NCBI GenBank assembly: GCA_037176885.1
Contig: JAWWNJ010000069.1
Location: forward strand, 992,001-1,056,000
Reading direction: 5' to 3'
DNA: 64,000 nt
Source: Favolaschia claudopus
Lineage: Eukaryota > Basidiomycota > Agaricomycetes > Agaricales > Mycenaceae
Part shown: piece by piece, positions 54,805-64,000 of the stretch
Layout: each line of letters begins with the position of its first letter
How positions within the stretch are numbered: position 1 is the first letter of the stretch
Made by a program: the position numbers and the translations under genes
Notes under the pieces: generated by a model
The model's input: only the letters and a program-made list of their open reading frames with translations
What the model was told of the DNA's origin: nothing
Databases searched by the model: none

Positions 54805-57034
54805 CTATGCGCAAGTTTTGGCTACGCCGAGCAGATGAGAAGCTGAATACGGTCGGCCAGTCGTTGGGTCCTTAAAGGCCTCGGGGAACTGCGAGGAATA
54901 TGAGTACTGAAAATACAAGAGACATTGAAAATACATACCGCTGTGTTGAGACCCGGGGTAGCGATGACCCTACCTAGCTCCATGTCTTCGCTGACGACCG
55001 ACGCCACAAAGAAGATGATTGCGTCTTGTTTTTTGTCGCCGAAGGTATCCAGCTATGAAAAAGTGAGTAAACAAATTGAAAATAGAAGAGAGGTAGGCGA
55101 CATACCGTCTCGGCGAACTCTCGACACTGCTTCTCAAAAGCACGCTGCCGATTTATCAAGGTCTCACCCTTCTCGCAGAAGATCTTCTCGTCGTATGTCT
55201 GCAAGATGAGCTTTGCCTTTTCATCCCCCCACAGCGACTTGAACGCGTTGAACATGGCGACGCGCTCGGTCCGTCCGAGGGTGGGTATCTTGTCCTTAAC
55301 CGGCCGCCAGCCGGGCGGCGCAATCCGTCGATATTCGTTGACAATGTTCTCGGGGTCGGCCGCGAAAGCTTGGTAGGTGTTCCACGGGTTGAAGCCTCCG
55401 GCGGTGTGACTGCCCAAGGCCTTCATGAAACGTTCGGCGGGGATCCCACTCTGCTGCGCGTACAGCTTCGACAACTCCTGAACGTCCTGGATGAACGCCT
55501 TGCGCCACCCCACCGAGCTTTTCGATGGGCGCCCACCAGGGTCGACGGCAGATTTGCCATGGACTTCCCCATCGCCTCCGCCTCCGCCTTCGCTCACCTC
55601 ATCCCCATACCCATCCACCTCCATACCACCATCCGTCGCCGTCTCCTCCTCCTCCATCTCGACGTCTTCGTTGTCAATGGCTGACAACGAGAGAGGTGTA
55701 TCTGCACGCTCTACCACGGAGGTAGAGCGAGTCTCCTCGTTGTCGCCGATTGTCGAGGCAGCATCTTGATTGTGCTGCGGGGCTGTCATCTCGACGTCGA
55801 CGCCGTCGTCGAAGAGCGCCGCTGGATCAGGTGCCGACGAGGGCGGGAAAGGCTGCTCAATGGAGCGATTGAGTTCTTCGAACTCGTTGGCCCCCATATA
55901 GCCTTCGGGTGGCGGGGGGAGGTCGTGTTTTTGCCAGTAGCCGTAGTGGGTTGGTGGTGGTGGGAGAAGAGAACGATCGGGAGTTGGTGGACACGATCGC
56001 TGGCGCAGAGGCCGAGGCGGAGGCGGCGACGGAGGCCGAGTTGGAGACGGAGGCCGAGTTGGAGACGGAGGCCGAGTCGTGGGCTGAGTCGGAGGCGCAG
56101 GCGCAGACGGAGGTACGGACACAGCCCGGGGCGGAGCTGGTGCAGGACGCAGGAGGGCCGCTGCTCGCGCGCCATCCAAGGGGGTGCGAGCACGCTGGGG
56201 AGGGGTATTTGAACGCTGCGGGGGTGGTGTTGCACACAATCTCTCTGTGTGCATGCGAGCGAGATCGAGGCGGGGAAGCGGGTCGGTGGGACGAGCAGGC
56301 GCGGGGGCGGGAGCAGGATCAGGCGCGGGGGCGGGAGCAGGAGCAGGCGCGGGCGCTACGGCAGGTGCACCGACAGGTTTCGACGATTCAGCACGCAACT
56401 CATGGAGCGCGGCTGTCTCGGCGGTGCTGCGCGCACTCGGCTTGATGTCGCGACGCAGTCGGGTGGTTGGCTGGAGGTGGGCGGGAAGCGGTGAGGCCTC
56501 TCGGCGCTTGTAGCCTCCGCCAAGCTGGACCTCCTCGGCGCGTGGAGGGAGAGGGTAGGGGGAGTGGATCACGTTGGCCGGAAGAGGTGTCTTCCGCTCT
56601 GGAGGCCGTACCGGAGACGATTGAAGTTCGTCCTCCTCCTCCTCCTCCTCCTCCTCCTCACCGTCGACGTGCGCTTGTCTTCTCGGGCGCATGTCTCCGA
56701 ATGACTCTTCTTCGAAGTCGTCGCTGTCATTGGCCCCCGGGTCGGCGTCCACTTCGTTGGCGTCCTCTTCTGGGACCTCGTCGTTGTCAGGATTCGGGAA
56801 AACAAGATTTGAAATGGGGGGAACAAGATTCGAGATTGGGGGAACAAGATTGGAGTCAGGGTGCTCTGGGGATTGGAGGCCGGGTAGGTTCCTGAAGAAT
56901 TCGTGGCTGTAGCCCGACAAGTCTTCTTGAATGGGATATTCCTCGAAGCTGGAATTGGGGGGAGGGGTGGACGTCTGGAGAGAGAGAGACGTGTTGACTG
57001 ATGTCAAATCAGAAAGATCGCCGCTGGTGTCCAT
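54805..57034 (-). CDS. KDZ cargo protein 2, unknown function
   Basis: Exons 55106-57034, 54939-55052 and 54805-54906 give 714 aa. The ATG at 57034 opens MDTSGDLSDLTSVNTS. Residues 1-480 are disordered: SNLVPPI repeats, an acidic Glu run (EEEEEEEEE), a PAPAPAP run and a triplicated RPPSPT block. Residues about 515-714 look like a folded, helical domain: WRKAFIQDVQELSKLYAQQSGIPAERFMKALGSHTAGGFNPWNTYQAFAADP, LGRTERVAMFNAFKSLWGDEKAKLILQTYDEK, then across introns DTFGDKKQDAIIFFVASVVSEDMELG and GRPYSASHLLGVAKTCA. I do not recognise the domain. Its separation of a disordered half from a compact half suggests a DNA- or protein-tethering factor. Confidence 0.7.
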
Positions 57035-58070
57035 CTTGATGAAACGAGCCAAGTAGACTGTGATAATGAAGGTTAGATCCCGGCAAGCCATAGATGTGAT
57101 ATAAATGTACCAAGAGTAAGAAAACACTTTGGGACGCGTAGATAACGCGTTTTTTGATAGAGAAGGTGAAGAGAGGGAGGCTCTGCTCAAGAATATGTTA
57201 GTTGAGAGTTATAAACATGATATAGGACTTACGAAGACCCGAGACGTGTACTTTTGAGACGCGTAGATGACGCGATTGGTGGCTTTTGAGATGCGTGTGT
57301 GAACGCTTTTGGGATGCGTGCGATCACGCTTTTGCGACGCGTTTTGCAACGTGTTTCGAGGAGGGTGGAAGCTGAAGGGAAACGGCCTTCAGGATGGGGT
57401 GAGAATGAGATGGCAGGGAATAGCTTACAGCGCGAGATTGAGAGAATATTTGTGAAAAAGTGTCGGCGTGTTGACAGAGAAGGGCTGAGATGGGCAGTGT
57501 TATAGTGGGAGGATAAACTCCTGCTATAGTTGTCGTACCGTAGCAAGTCGGCAGCGAGGTAGAGATAGAGGCGGGGAGATATTGAGGAGAGGTGGGAGAA
57601 AAAAAGGGGCTCCGTCACAGGCTCCGTGACGCCTCCGTCACATCCGCCGCATCTTCACCGCAGCCTCCGCCACTTTCTTCGCTGCCCGCCTCGACATCGT
57701 AGACGTAAAACCCCGCGCTTCTCGCCTCGGACTACCTCAAATACTGGCCAATGGGATGAAATATAACCGTCAGCCCACAGTATTGTTTTTCTATCTCACC
57801 TATATTCCAAACACTTGGTCGTCTTGTACCTCGGAAATCTCTTCGCCTGGCAGCCCGCATGCCCCCGAATTTTCCCCACTTTTTTCTGGCAGTTTTGAAA
57901 TCGGTGCACGAAATAGCGTTGAATCCAAGTAAGTTCTCATTAGCTTCCTTACTCCTACTACCGTCTTGTTAATGGGACGCAGCGCAAAACACCTTACCTT
58001 GCTCGAAAGAGCTTCAGCAAGCCGAGAAAGCACTTCTAAATACAGTACAAGCCCACAGTGAGTGCACTCC
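57035..58070. promoter_or_regulatory. divergent intergenic region with an array of ACGCGT-like palindromes
   Basis: Between the divergent cargo genes 2 (-) and 3 (+), about 57129-57360 holds five imperfect palindromes of the form GAYGCGT-N5-7-ACGYK, each preceded by a T-rich TTTGGGA or TTTTGAGA. Examples are GACGCGTAGATAACGCG, GACGCGTAGATGACGCG and GATGCGTGTGTGAACGC. ACGCGT is the core of the yeast MluI cell-cycle box bound by MBF-type factors; whether that holds here is inference. At 57610-57672 a run of GCCTCCGTCAC-type repeats follows. No coding region is supported in this kilobase. Confidence 0.55.
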
Positions 58071-58679
58071 ATGCTTAGGATGACCATTGTGTTCAGAAAA
58101 CGAATCAGCGGTCGTGCCAATCGCACAGCGTCGAAACAGCAATCCCGCCGGCGTAGAGCAGCAAAACCGTCTCTCTCTCTCCCAAATCTCTTGCCTGGTA
58201 TTCCACCCCCCACCGAGCGCATGCTCGATCTTCGCGACCAATCTCTCCCCCTCGACTCGCCGCTCTTTGCGCAAGCTTTGCGTTCTGCTGACGCACTCGA
58301 TGAAAGCGATCTCGGGCGTTGGAAAGCCGAACCACCCTTTGAAGAGGACGAGGATCTAATGGATCCTCATTCTGACGGATATCTCAGGTTCACGAAGTCA
58401 TTGTCGGAGGTTCTACACGGGGTGCGAGTACGGGAACAGCGCTTGCGAGACACAAGCCTGCAGGAGGAAGTGGCTAGGAAGGGACTGCAGACTGTAGTCT
58501 GCTCTATTCAAGCGGAGGTTAGGGAATTGTTGCGCTGCTGGGACCGTGTCGACGAGTTAATCCGTGCGCAGTTTTACCATCCTTTTCATCAGTCCCGCGA
58601 GTTCGCGATGCTCGAGCATTACCTTCAATGGCTTGCGCGCTCAATCTGCCATTTTTGCTACCTTGAATTCTTACAGTAA
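58071..58679 (+). CDS. KDZ cargo protein 3, unknown function, only plus-strand gene of the element
   Basis: A single exon of 202 aa starts at the ATG at 58071 (MLRMTIVFRKRISGRANRT). Residues 1-35 are strongly basic (KQQSRRRRAAK). The middle is acidic (PPFEEDEDLMDPHSDG) and the C-terminal 90 residues are helical with heptad-like spacing (LRFTKSLSEVLHGVRVREQRLRD, LQTVVCSIQAEVRELLRCWDRVDELI), ending CHFCYLEFLQ. Length, codon-like composition and clean stop support a gene; the family is not recognised. A helical protein with a basic tail could be a small DNA-binding accessory factor. Confidence 0.55.
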   Translation: MLRMTIVFRKRISGRANRTASKQQSRRRRAAKPSLSLPNLLPGIPPPTERMLDLRDQSLPLDSPLFAQALRSADALDESDLGRWKAEPPFEEDEDLMDPHSDGYLRFTKSLSEVLHGVRVREQRLRDTSLQEEVARKGLQTVVCSIQAEVRELLRCWDRVDELIRAQFYHPFHQSREFAMLEHYLQWLARSICHFCYLEFLQ

Positions 58680-59009
58680 TACTACAAACTACGAGTGAAT
58701 GTACCATTACAATGTTTTGCAACGAAATTGTTCTTTTTTGTGTGAAATATTCATTCATTGAGACTTTAGAATATGTTGATTGACTAAGGAGATACAACCA
58801 AGGACATACAGCAAGGAAAAAGGGGAGCAATCACTCGTGGTGTAAGAAAAGACATAAAAAAAGGCCTCCGTCACCCGTTGTCACGGCCTCCGAAATGGCC
58901 TACGCCGCCTCCGGAACGGCCTCCGCTGCCTCCGAGATGGCCTCCGTCGCTCTTCGAGATGGCCTCCGTCAGTCTCAATCGACGCCGTAGGGAGACGATA
59001 ACTTACCAA
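58680..59009. repeat. tandem GGCCTCCG repeats between convergent genes
   Basis: The 330 bp lie between the stops of cargo gene 3 (+) and the Ulp1 gene (-). About 58863-58972 consists of near-tandem GGCCTCCGNNAYGGCCTCCG-type units spaced about 12-18 bp. The rest is T-rich 3' flank. Confidence 0.7.
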
Positions 59010-60461
59010 CTAAGAGATTGGGAGTGTTTCGATGTGCTTGCGGAGCACATGTCGCACCCAGGGGACATCGCCATTAGCCAGCTGAATATCTTGATTACCG
59101 CGCATGAACGCCGCCATCATGCTTAACACCCAGACCCCACAATCGTAATCGTTGTGCTGCCGTGGCTCTCCCTGAAATGATATCAAGACCCACACAAGAT
59201 TCAGGGAAGATAGATAGATATACATACCACTCTGAATAAAGGGCGTGCACTCCATTGTTCGTCTGGATCTTCTGTTGAAACATGCAAGGGGTGCCTGTTG
59301 CGATTTGCGAGAACAACGAGTCGTGTTATAAGAAGCATGACATCCTAAATGCAAGTAAGTTGAATATCTCAAGACCGAGAAATACGAGTGAGCAGTACTT
59401 ACACGCAGATCTTGCCGCCAACCTCTTCTGGATGCCAAACTGTCGAAGAACAGCAGCTCACGGGTGGGTATCACAACTACACAAAGAACCCAATGCTCCT
59501 CCTGCGGTCTATGAATCGGAATCAGCCACAATGGCTTGTTCCAGTATTCAGTAGGCGAGATGTGACGCCACAAGTCTGGGTCTGACTTTTTGAAGTGAAC
59601 CCGCGGCAAATCGTATGTGGTGAGCACTGCACATTGATCTGCAGATGCTTGGACGGGCGAATGCGGCGCGCGGAAAACATTGAGCAGAGATCTTGCGGTA
59701 CCGTTGAGTCCGAACCCAGTGAGGCGACCGGTAGGAATGGTGAAGGGGTATAGATCGCCCACAGTGATCTGCAAGGGACGGCGGCCGGGGCGGACGACGT
59801 AGTGAATGAAGTCCCCAGGCGTGGCGATGATTCTGAGCGCGTGGTTGCGAGCGTCTAAGTTCGTAGCAAAATTGGTGTCGATACGATCTGGGGTCTAAAA
59901 CAACGATTGAATTCAGTGGATGGACGTTATGAAGAGAGGAGGATTGACCTTGAATTCCCACTGTACGTCAAGAATGTCCGGGGATGTCTCCACAACTGAT
60001 GTCTCCATCTCGGCCTCATCGTCTGAGTTGTCAAGAACCTGTTCAATCAATTCAACCTCTTCATCGTCGGACGTGTCACCGGTATCAAAGTTGGAGGCCC
60101 TTTCGCCAGCCTGCGCACGGAGATCGTTCTCTTCGAGAAGTTCGTCTTCATCCACAAGGACAGAGACTTGTGCGAGTCTTTGCAGCGGAGGCGTCGAGAC
60201 ATGAGCAAGACGTGGAGGCGGAAGCGTTGAGACGGCGGTGAAAGGGTCGGATGGGTCGCGTACAACCGGGAGTGATGCCTGGTTTGATTGTCGGTCGACA
60301 CGAGGGACGGTGGAGGGTGCGACGGAGGCCAAAACGAAGGGTGTGACAGATGTCACGCCTCCGGCGGAGGCTACGGGAGCGCCTCCGGAGGCCGTCAAAC
60401 TCGTGATAAAACGGTTGTTGATATCCTGGGGTCTTAAAAACGGTGTCCAGCGATGCTCCAT
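59010..60461 (-). CDS. Ulp1-type cysteine protease of the KDZ element
   Basis: Exons 59949-60461, 59403-59894, 59228-59344 and 59010-59171 give 427 aa. The first 170 residues are a disordered, acidic leader (VDEDELLEEND, TSDDEEVELIEQVLD). The protease domain follows: PLWLIPIHRPQEEHWVLCVVVI (catalytic His), RELLFFDSLASR (catalytic Asp) and QHNDYDCGVWVLSMMAAFM (catalytic Cys). This is the C48/Ulp1 SUMO-protease fold, here with intact triad. Ulp1-like proteases are recurrent passengers of KDZ and other DNA transposons. Proposed roles include removing SUMO or related modifiers from transposase or chromatin, but this is inference. The start ATG is 69 bp downstream of the transposase stop on the same strand. 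Confidence 0.88.
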
Positions 60462-60529
60462 GTCTGAGAGCTCCGACTGCCTCTGCAAAAGGAAGAAGGA
60501 CAGCCAAGAGTCGGAGGGATCTGGGCAAC

Positions 60530-63500
60530 TTAGTATTCAATCCTTGCTGAAGAAAATAACTTACTATCAACCAATTCAATACCCCGCCTGACAATCTCTT
60601 TCTCCTCGGTAAGCCAGCGCCGCATGTTATCTCGCTCTAGATTGAGGCGGACAACTTCTTCAGCGCAGCGATCCAGAACATGGAGGCTCCGGATGCCGTC
60701 GCGAACGTCCTCATCGTTGAGCCAGCGAGGTATCGGCCCTTCAGAGGGCGTAATCCATACATCCTCATGGAGGGTTGGGTCGTTTCTGAGACCATTGAGC
60801 TGGGTTGAAAGGGGGGAAGGGATAGGTATTGATGAATTCGGAGGCGAAAGCTTTTCAAGGGTTGCGCAGCCGGCATTGAACTTATTGATGGCCTTCAGCA
60901 GGGCAGGCTGCCGTTTGGTGATTGCCTTTCGTGTGACTTGGTGTAGCTTGGTGCCCAATGCCTCTCGCCTTCCTGAGACGGCGCGATCCAGTGTCTCCCA
61001 TTCCATGAACGAGCCGGTTGCACGCTTGCGGATGTTGATCTTCAAGTCACGCAGCAGGAGAAGCGTTTGAGCAAACTCCAGCGGGAAACTGCGCAGCTCT
61101 GGGAAGGATTCTTGAATGTTGAGAGAACTATAGAGGGCCTCCGCCTCTTCGCTGAGACGCTCGTGGGTAACCTCGAGGCCATGGAGGATCTTCAAGGAGC
61201 TTGCAGAAGCCCCTGCGCCTTTGAGGGTCGTCTTTGTGTCTTCTATCGCCTTCTCAACGGCGTCGATCTGAGTTTGAAGAGAAAGGACTTTGTCGAGCTC
61301 TCGGCGGAGACGGGCTGGGGCATCTGCAGATAAGTCAGACTAAAATCAATTGAATCAAAAATGGATCGGAATGAGCGACTCACGAGCACGGATGGACGTC
61401 TGTGCTTCCTTTTGTGCTGCCCATTGAGTGCGAAGCTCCGCGTCGGTTACCCGGCATTCGTCCACGACTTTGGAGGCGGCACGGTATTTAGACGTAAGAT
61501 TTTTCTGTTGTTGGCGGTGGATCCAATTTCCAAGTCCTGCAAGACCCTCATTTGCTACAAATTCTGCGTATTGGTCGATCATCCATATGCGCCGAGAACT
61601 CTGCAAGCAATGAGTCTTTGTGAAGAATTAAACAGTGATATCTCACCCATTGTGTTCTGGTCAACGGGATCAATTTGCGTATCCGCGACCAGAACCGTTC
61701 GACGCCTTCATGATCCGAAAGGCCCATCCCAACGCGAAATCTCGGGCTGTACACCAGCTGGCACGCCCATTGATGCCCATAGGCATGCATCCCATTAAGA
61801 ACAAAAGCGACGCGGCTGCGCACGGAGGGAGTGACGATAGGATACTTCAAATGATGGTCAGACGGAGGCGAAGACGGAGGCGGAGGCGGAGACGGAGGCT
61901 CACCAAATTAAGACTGTGATCTGTAATACAGGCCACATCATATGCCTGCCAAATTGTGGCGATGTCCGGAAGCATCCTGACAACCTCTTCAAGCATCGCT
62001 ATGATATAGCATTGCTGCTCGCCAGGTGTATCAATGTTGGCAAGGACGATGGGCTGGCCATGGCGGCAGGTCAACACAAACACCCCGCTTGCGTCATAGC
62101 GGTCCGCCTTACTCTTCTTCTTCTTCTCATTGGCAGCCTCCCAGGACTCCTCACACAAATCAATGACCTCTTGCGGCACCGAGCGTTTGGGGTTTGCGAT
62201 TGGCGATTTCCGTGCAATTGCAATCCTTCTCTTAACGGCGTCAACGGTTGCCTTGGGAAGAAAACGATCTGGATCATATGATATCGGTCCGTCGCCCGCG
62301 TTCTTCACATGGACGTAGCTATAACATCCGTCTGCCCCAAATTGACAGTCCCCGCCCCTGCCAAAATACGTTGAGAATCTATAACATGTAATTGAAAACA
62401 ATCATACTCATTCAATGGCCGGCCCCATTGTGTTAGATTGAAGCATGCCGGACATCGTTTGATCAGGGTGCGATGTGCGCGATTTGAAGACGCAGAGGCC
62501 GGAGGTGTTGGCTGAGGCAGAGAGGTAGAAGGATTGGGAAGAGAGGTGGAGGTGGAGGCAGAGGGGGAGGGGGAGGGGGAGGAGGCGGAGGCGGAGCTGG
62601 AGGCCGACACGGTTGATACAGGCAAGGAATTTAACGCGGAGGCCGGAACGGAGGCCGACACGGAGCCTCCGCCAGCAGTGGAGCTCGAGTCTCTCTGAGC
62701 CTGCTGTTGTATCGACAGCTCTGCACGCATGAGGGCCGCTTCCACTCTCCTCTGTATACGAACACGGAGATTACTGGACCATTGAACAGCTTGAATTAGG
62801 AGCCGCCGAAAGGGATCTACACTTTCTTCTTCCGTTTGTGACTGCCCATGGTAATGTCAGTAGAGAGACCCTTAAAAAGCAAGACAAACATACCCTAGTC
62901 GTTATTACTTTGAAGCCCCTCCGTTCATAGACTGTATGCAGCGCGGCAGCGAGAGCAGTCACCGCATCGCACGAACGCTCAAATAGCGCCCGATAGAAGT
63001 CGAGGAGGTCGCAAGAAAGGCCAGTCTGTGGCCGGGTGGGGGACGCAGGGAATACACCGTGTTCTACAAGCAGTACAGCGACTGGCTTGCATGGGCAAGT
63101 GGTAACCGAAACATACTGGATGACTGATGGCTAAGTTAGACTCGGAAAGGCACAGGATTGTATCAGGACTATAACTCACAGGTAGAATACAGACATTTGA
63201 CGTTGTGGACTGCCGTAGGGCCATTGCAGGATGTTGTACACTGATATACGAGGGCCGAAGGAATAGGGTCGCGTTGCCGACCATGTGTACGCTCGTAGTA
63301 CTGAGACCAAGGAACCTCGAGCTGGGGAAGAAGGCGGTTCCAGGAGTCATTGAGTCGAGCATGGGCGGCATCGGTAATCGAAAGGCGGGTACGAGGAGGT
63401 ACCGAAGGCGGCAGAGGCCTCGATGGCGTAGACGGAGGCTGATCTGGTGGATCCACGTCCATCGAGAGGTCCATCTGCACGTCAGGGTTTGTAGACGCAT

Positions 63501-63726
63501 CGGGTATGGGGCCAGGGGCAGCAGCTGGTGGTCTTGAAGGGGTCTCTCCGCGTAAAAGCGCGTCGAGTTTGTCGGAAACGCGCGCGTGTCGCTGCGCCGC
63601 TCCTAGGTCCGTGACCTTCCGTTTCTTGCGCGAATCGTTAGACTTGACTGGACTGGTGAAGTGGCTGCCGAGACCGGAGGACGAGGCGGCTTGGTGAGCG
63701 CGTACGGACCGCTTGATTCTGGCCAT
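60530..63726 (-). CDS. KDZ-superfamily transposase
   Basis: Seven exons (63180-63726, 62909-63123, 62408-62841, 61904-62378, 61647-61844, 61384-61600, 60530-61323) give 959 aa without a frame break. Near residue 150 is the Cys cluster typical of KDZ proteins (YQCTTSCNG, VKCLYSTFIQYVSVTTCPCKP), then GVFPASPTRPQTGLSCDLLDFYRALFERS. The catalytic core follows: CPACFNLTQWG, GRGGDCQFGADGCYSYVHVKNAG (first acidic residue), GVFVLTCRHGQPIVLANIDTPGEQQCYIIAMLEEV, YDVACITDHSLNL, GMHAYGHQWACQLVYSPRFRVGMGLSDHEGVERFWSRIRKL (last acidic residue). The C-terminal 250 residues are coiled-coil. All motifs are present, so activity is possible. The intron after DHSLNL (61845-61903) is largely made of CTCCGCCTCCG repeats. 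The ATG at 63726 lies 20 bp inside the subterminal repeat. Confidence 0.92.
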
Positions 63727-63805
63727 GAAAAAGGCGGAGGCCAAGCGAGGTCACGCGTTAGCAACCCCAATTTAGATTGATCGTATATACTAATTCGGTT
63801 ACATA

Positions 63806-63912
63806 TCGTAATTCGCCTCCTACGTAGGCCCGCTCTTTGAGAGGGGTTCTACTGTACGCTTTTACCCTTCTCCGAGGGGCTTTACATAAGCAAAACCTAG
63901 GTGCCTTAGGTG
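63806..63912 (-). repeat. right terminal inverted repeat of the KDZ element
   Basis: 107 bp, complement of 52130-52236 with one mismatch, followed at once by the second GGATGCAC (63913-63920). Confidence 0.92.
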
Positions 63913-63920
63913 GGATGCAC

Positions 63921-64000
63921 CGTGCGAATCCAATCCATATCCTTCTGCACCACATCGTCGCGCAGCACGCGCCAAAACGCCGAAAAGTTGTCGCGAATCG
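63921..64000 (-). pseudogene. 5' part of the split host gene, at window edge
   Basis: Read leftward from the edge the frame gives RDNFSAFWRVLRDDVVQKDM then DWIRTVH. In this frame the transposon end contributes P-T and then TAA, so translation would stop two codons inside the insertion, losing about 40 C-terminal residues (51995-52129). The rest of the gene lies beyond the window. Confidence 0.65.

Larger units (their letters stand above)
52130..63912 (-). mobile_element. complete KDZ-superfamily DNA transposon, 11.8 kb
   Basis: The boundaries are set by 107-bp terminal inverted repeats (52130-52236 and 63806-63912, one mismatch) starting CACCTAAGGCACCTAGGTTT, flanked by the 8-bp duplication GGATGCAC (52122-52129 and 63913-63920). 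Eight-bp duplications are known for the Zisupton group. A second, subterminal inverted repeat of about 35 bp (52258-52292 and 63747-63782, core GTTGCTAACGCGTGACCTC, counting a one-base difference) lies inside each end. Gene order from the right end leftward is transposase (-), Ulp1 protease (-), orphan (+), orphan (-), orphan (-). The near-identical repeats, intact target duplication and open transposase frame all point to a recent and possibly still active insertion. Transposase and Ulp1 genes read away from the right end. Confidence 0.92.

Noticed and set aside
57800..58222. Minus-strand 140-codon frame opposite cargo gene 3
   Set aside because: It begins inside the plus-strand gene, has no motif and contains repeated low-complexity Arg stretches.

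Overview
The window looks like nuclear DNA of an agaricomycete (mushroom-forming) basidiomycete. Genes are dense and carry many canonical GT-AG introns of about 41-72 nt. There are lineage-typical F-box and BTB/POZ families, and a very large Kyakuja-Dileera-Zisupton (KDZ) DNA transposon, a class known mainly from these fungi. All intron positions given here were worked out by eye from frame continuity and splice signals. No database search was run, so family names rest on motifs.

Layout. 1-2,872: the 3' part of an RTA1-like membrane protein, then a complete FAD monooxygenase. 4,859-6,058 (-): an RG-repeat protein. 6,479-8,422: an F-box protein with a MITE 5 bp past its stop. 9,855-11,626: a single-pass membrane protein. 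11,891-15,537 (-): an unrecognised protein and a 13-exon serine carboxypeptidase. 15,971-19,566 (-): an acidic orphan and an F-box/LRR-like protein. 20,579-21,164 (+) and 25,516-27,530 (-): two tandem arrays of one tRNA-like RNA family, seven copies in all, each with a perfect or near-perfect B box and a T-run 19-25 nt downstream. 21,597-23,177 and 47,532-48,749 (-): two Ser/Pro-rich paralogues.

27,859-39,255 is a segmental tandem duplication. Each unit holds the 3' tail of a monooxygenase gene, an F-box gene (-), an F-box gene (+) and an alpha/beta hydrolase (+). Unit 1 has a deleted hydrolase. Unit 2 has a frameshifted minus-strand F-box gene. A third plus-strand F-box paralogue follows at 40,256-42,333, then a tandem BTB pair (the second frameshifted), a cupin protein, and repeat-rich DNA with an inverted repeat and a 1.27 kb foldback element.

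52,130-63,912 is an apparently complete 11.8 kb KDZ transposon with 107-bp terminal inverted repeats (one mismatch) and an 8-bp target duplication (GGATGCAC). It carries a 959-aa transposase with a multi-exon structure, an Ulp1-type cysteine protease, and three orphan cargo genes. A GCCTCCG / CGGAGGC motif recurs throughout it in different reading frames, in an intron and between genes. The element is inserted into the last coding exon of a minus-strand host gene, whose two halves are visible on either side; the inverted repeat supplies an in-frame stop at the junction.

The strongest candidates for something new are the tRNA-like Pol III family with its variable central loop, and the motif-studded KDZ element with its orphan cargo.
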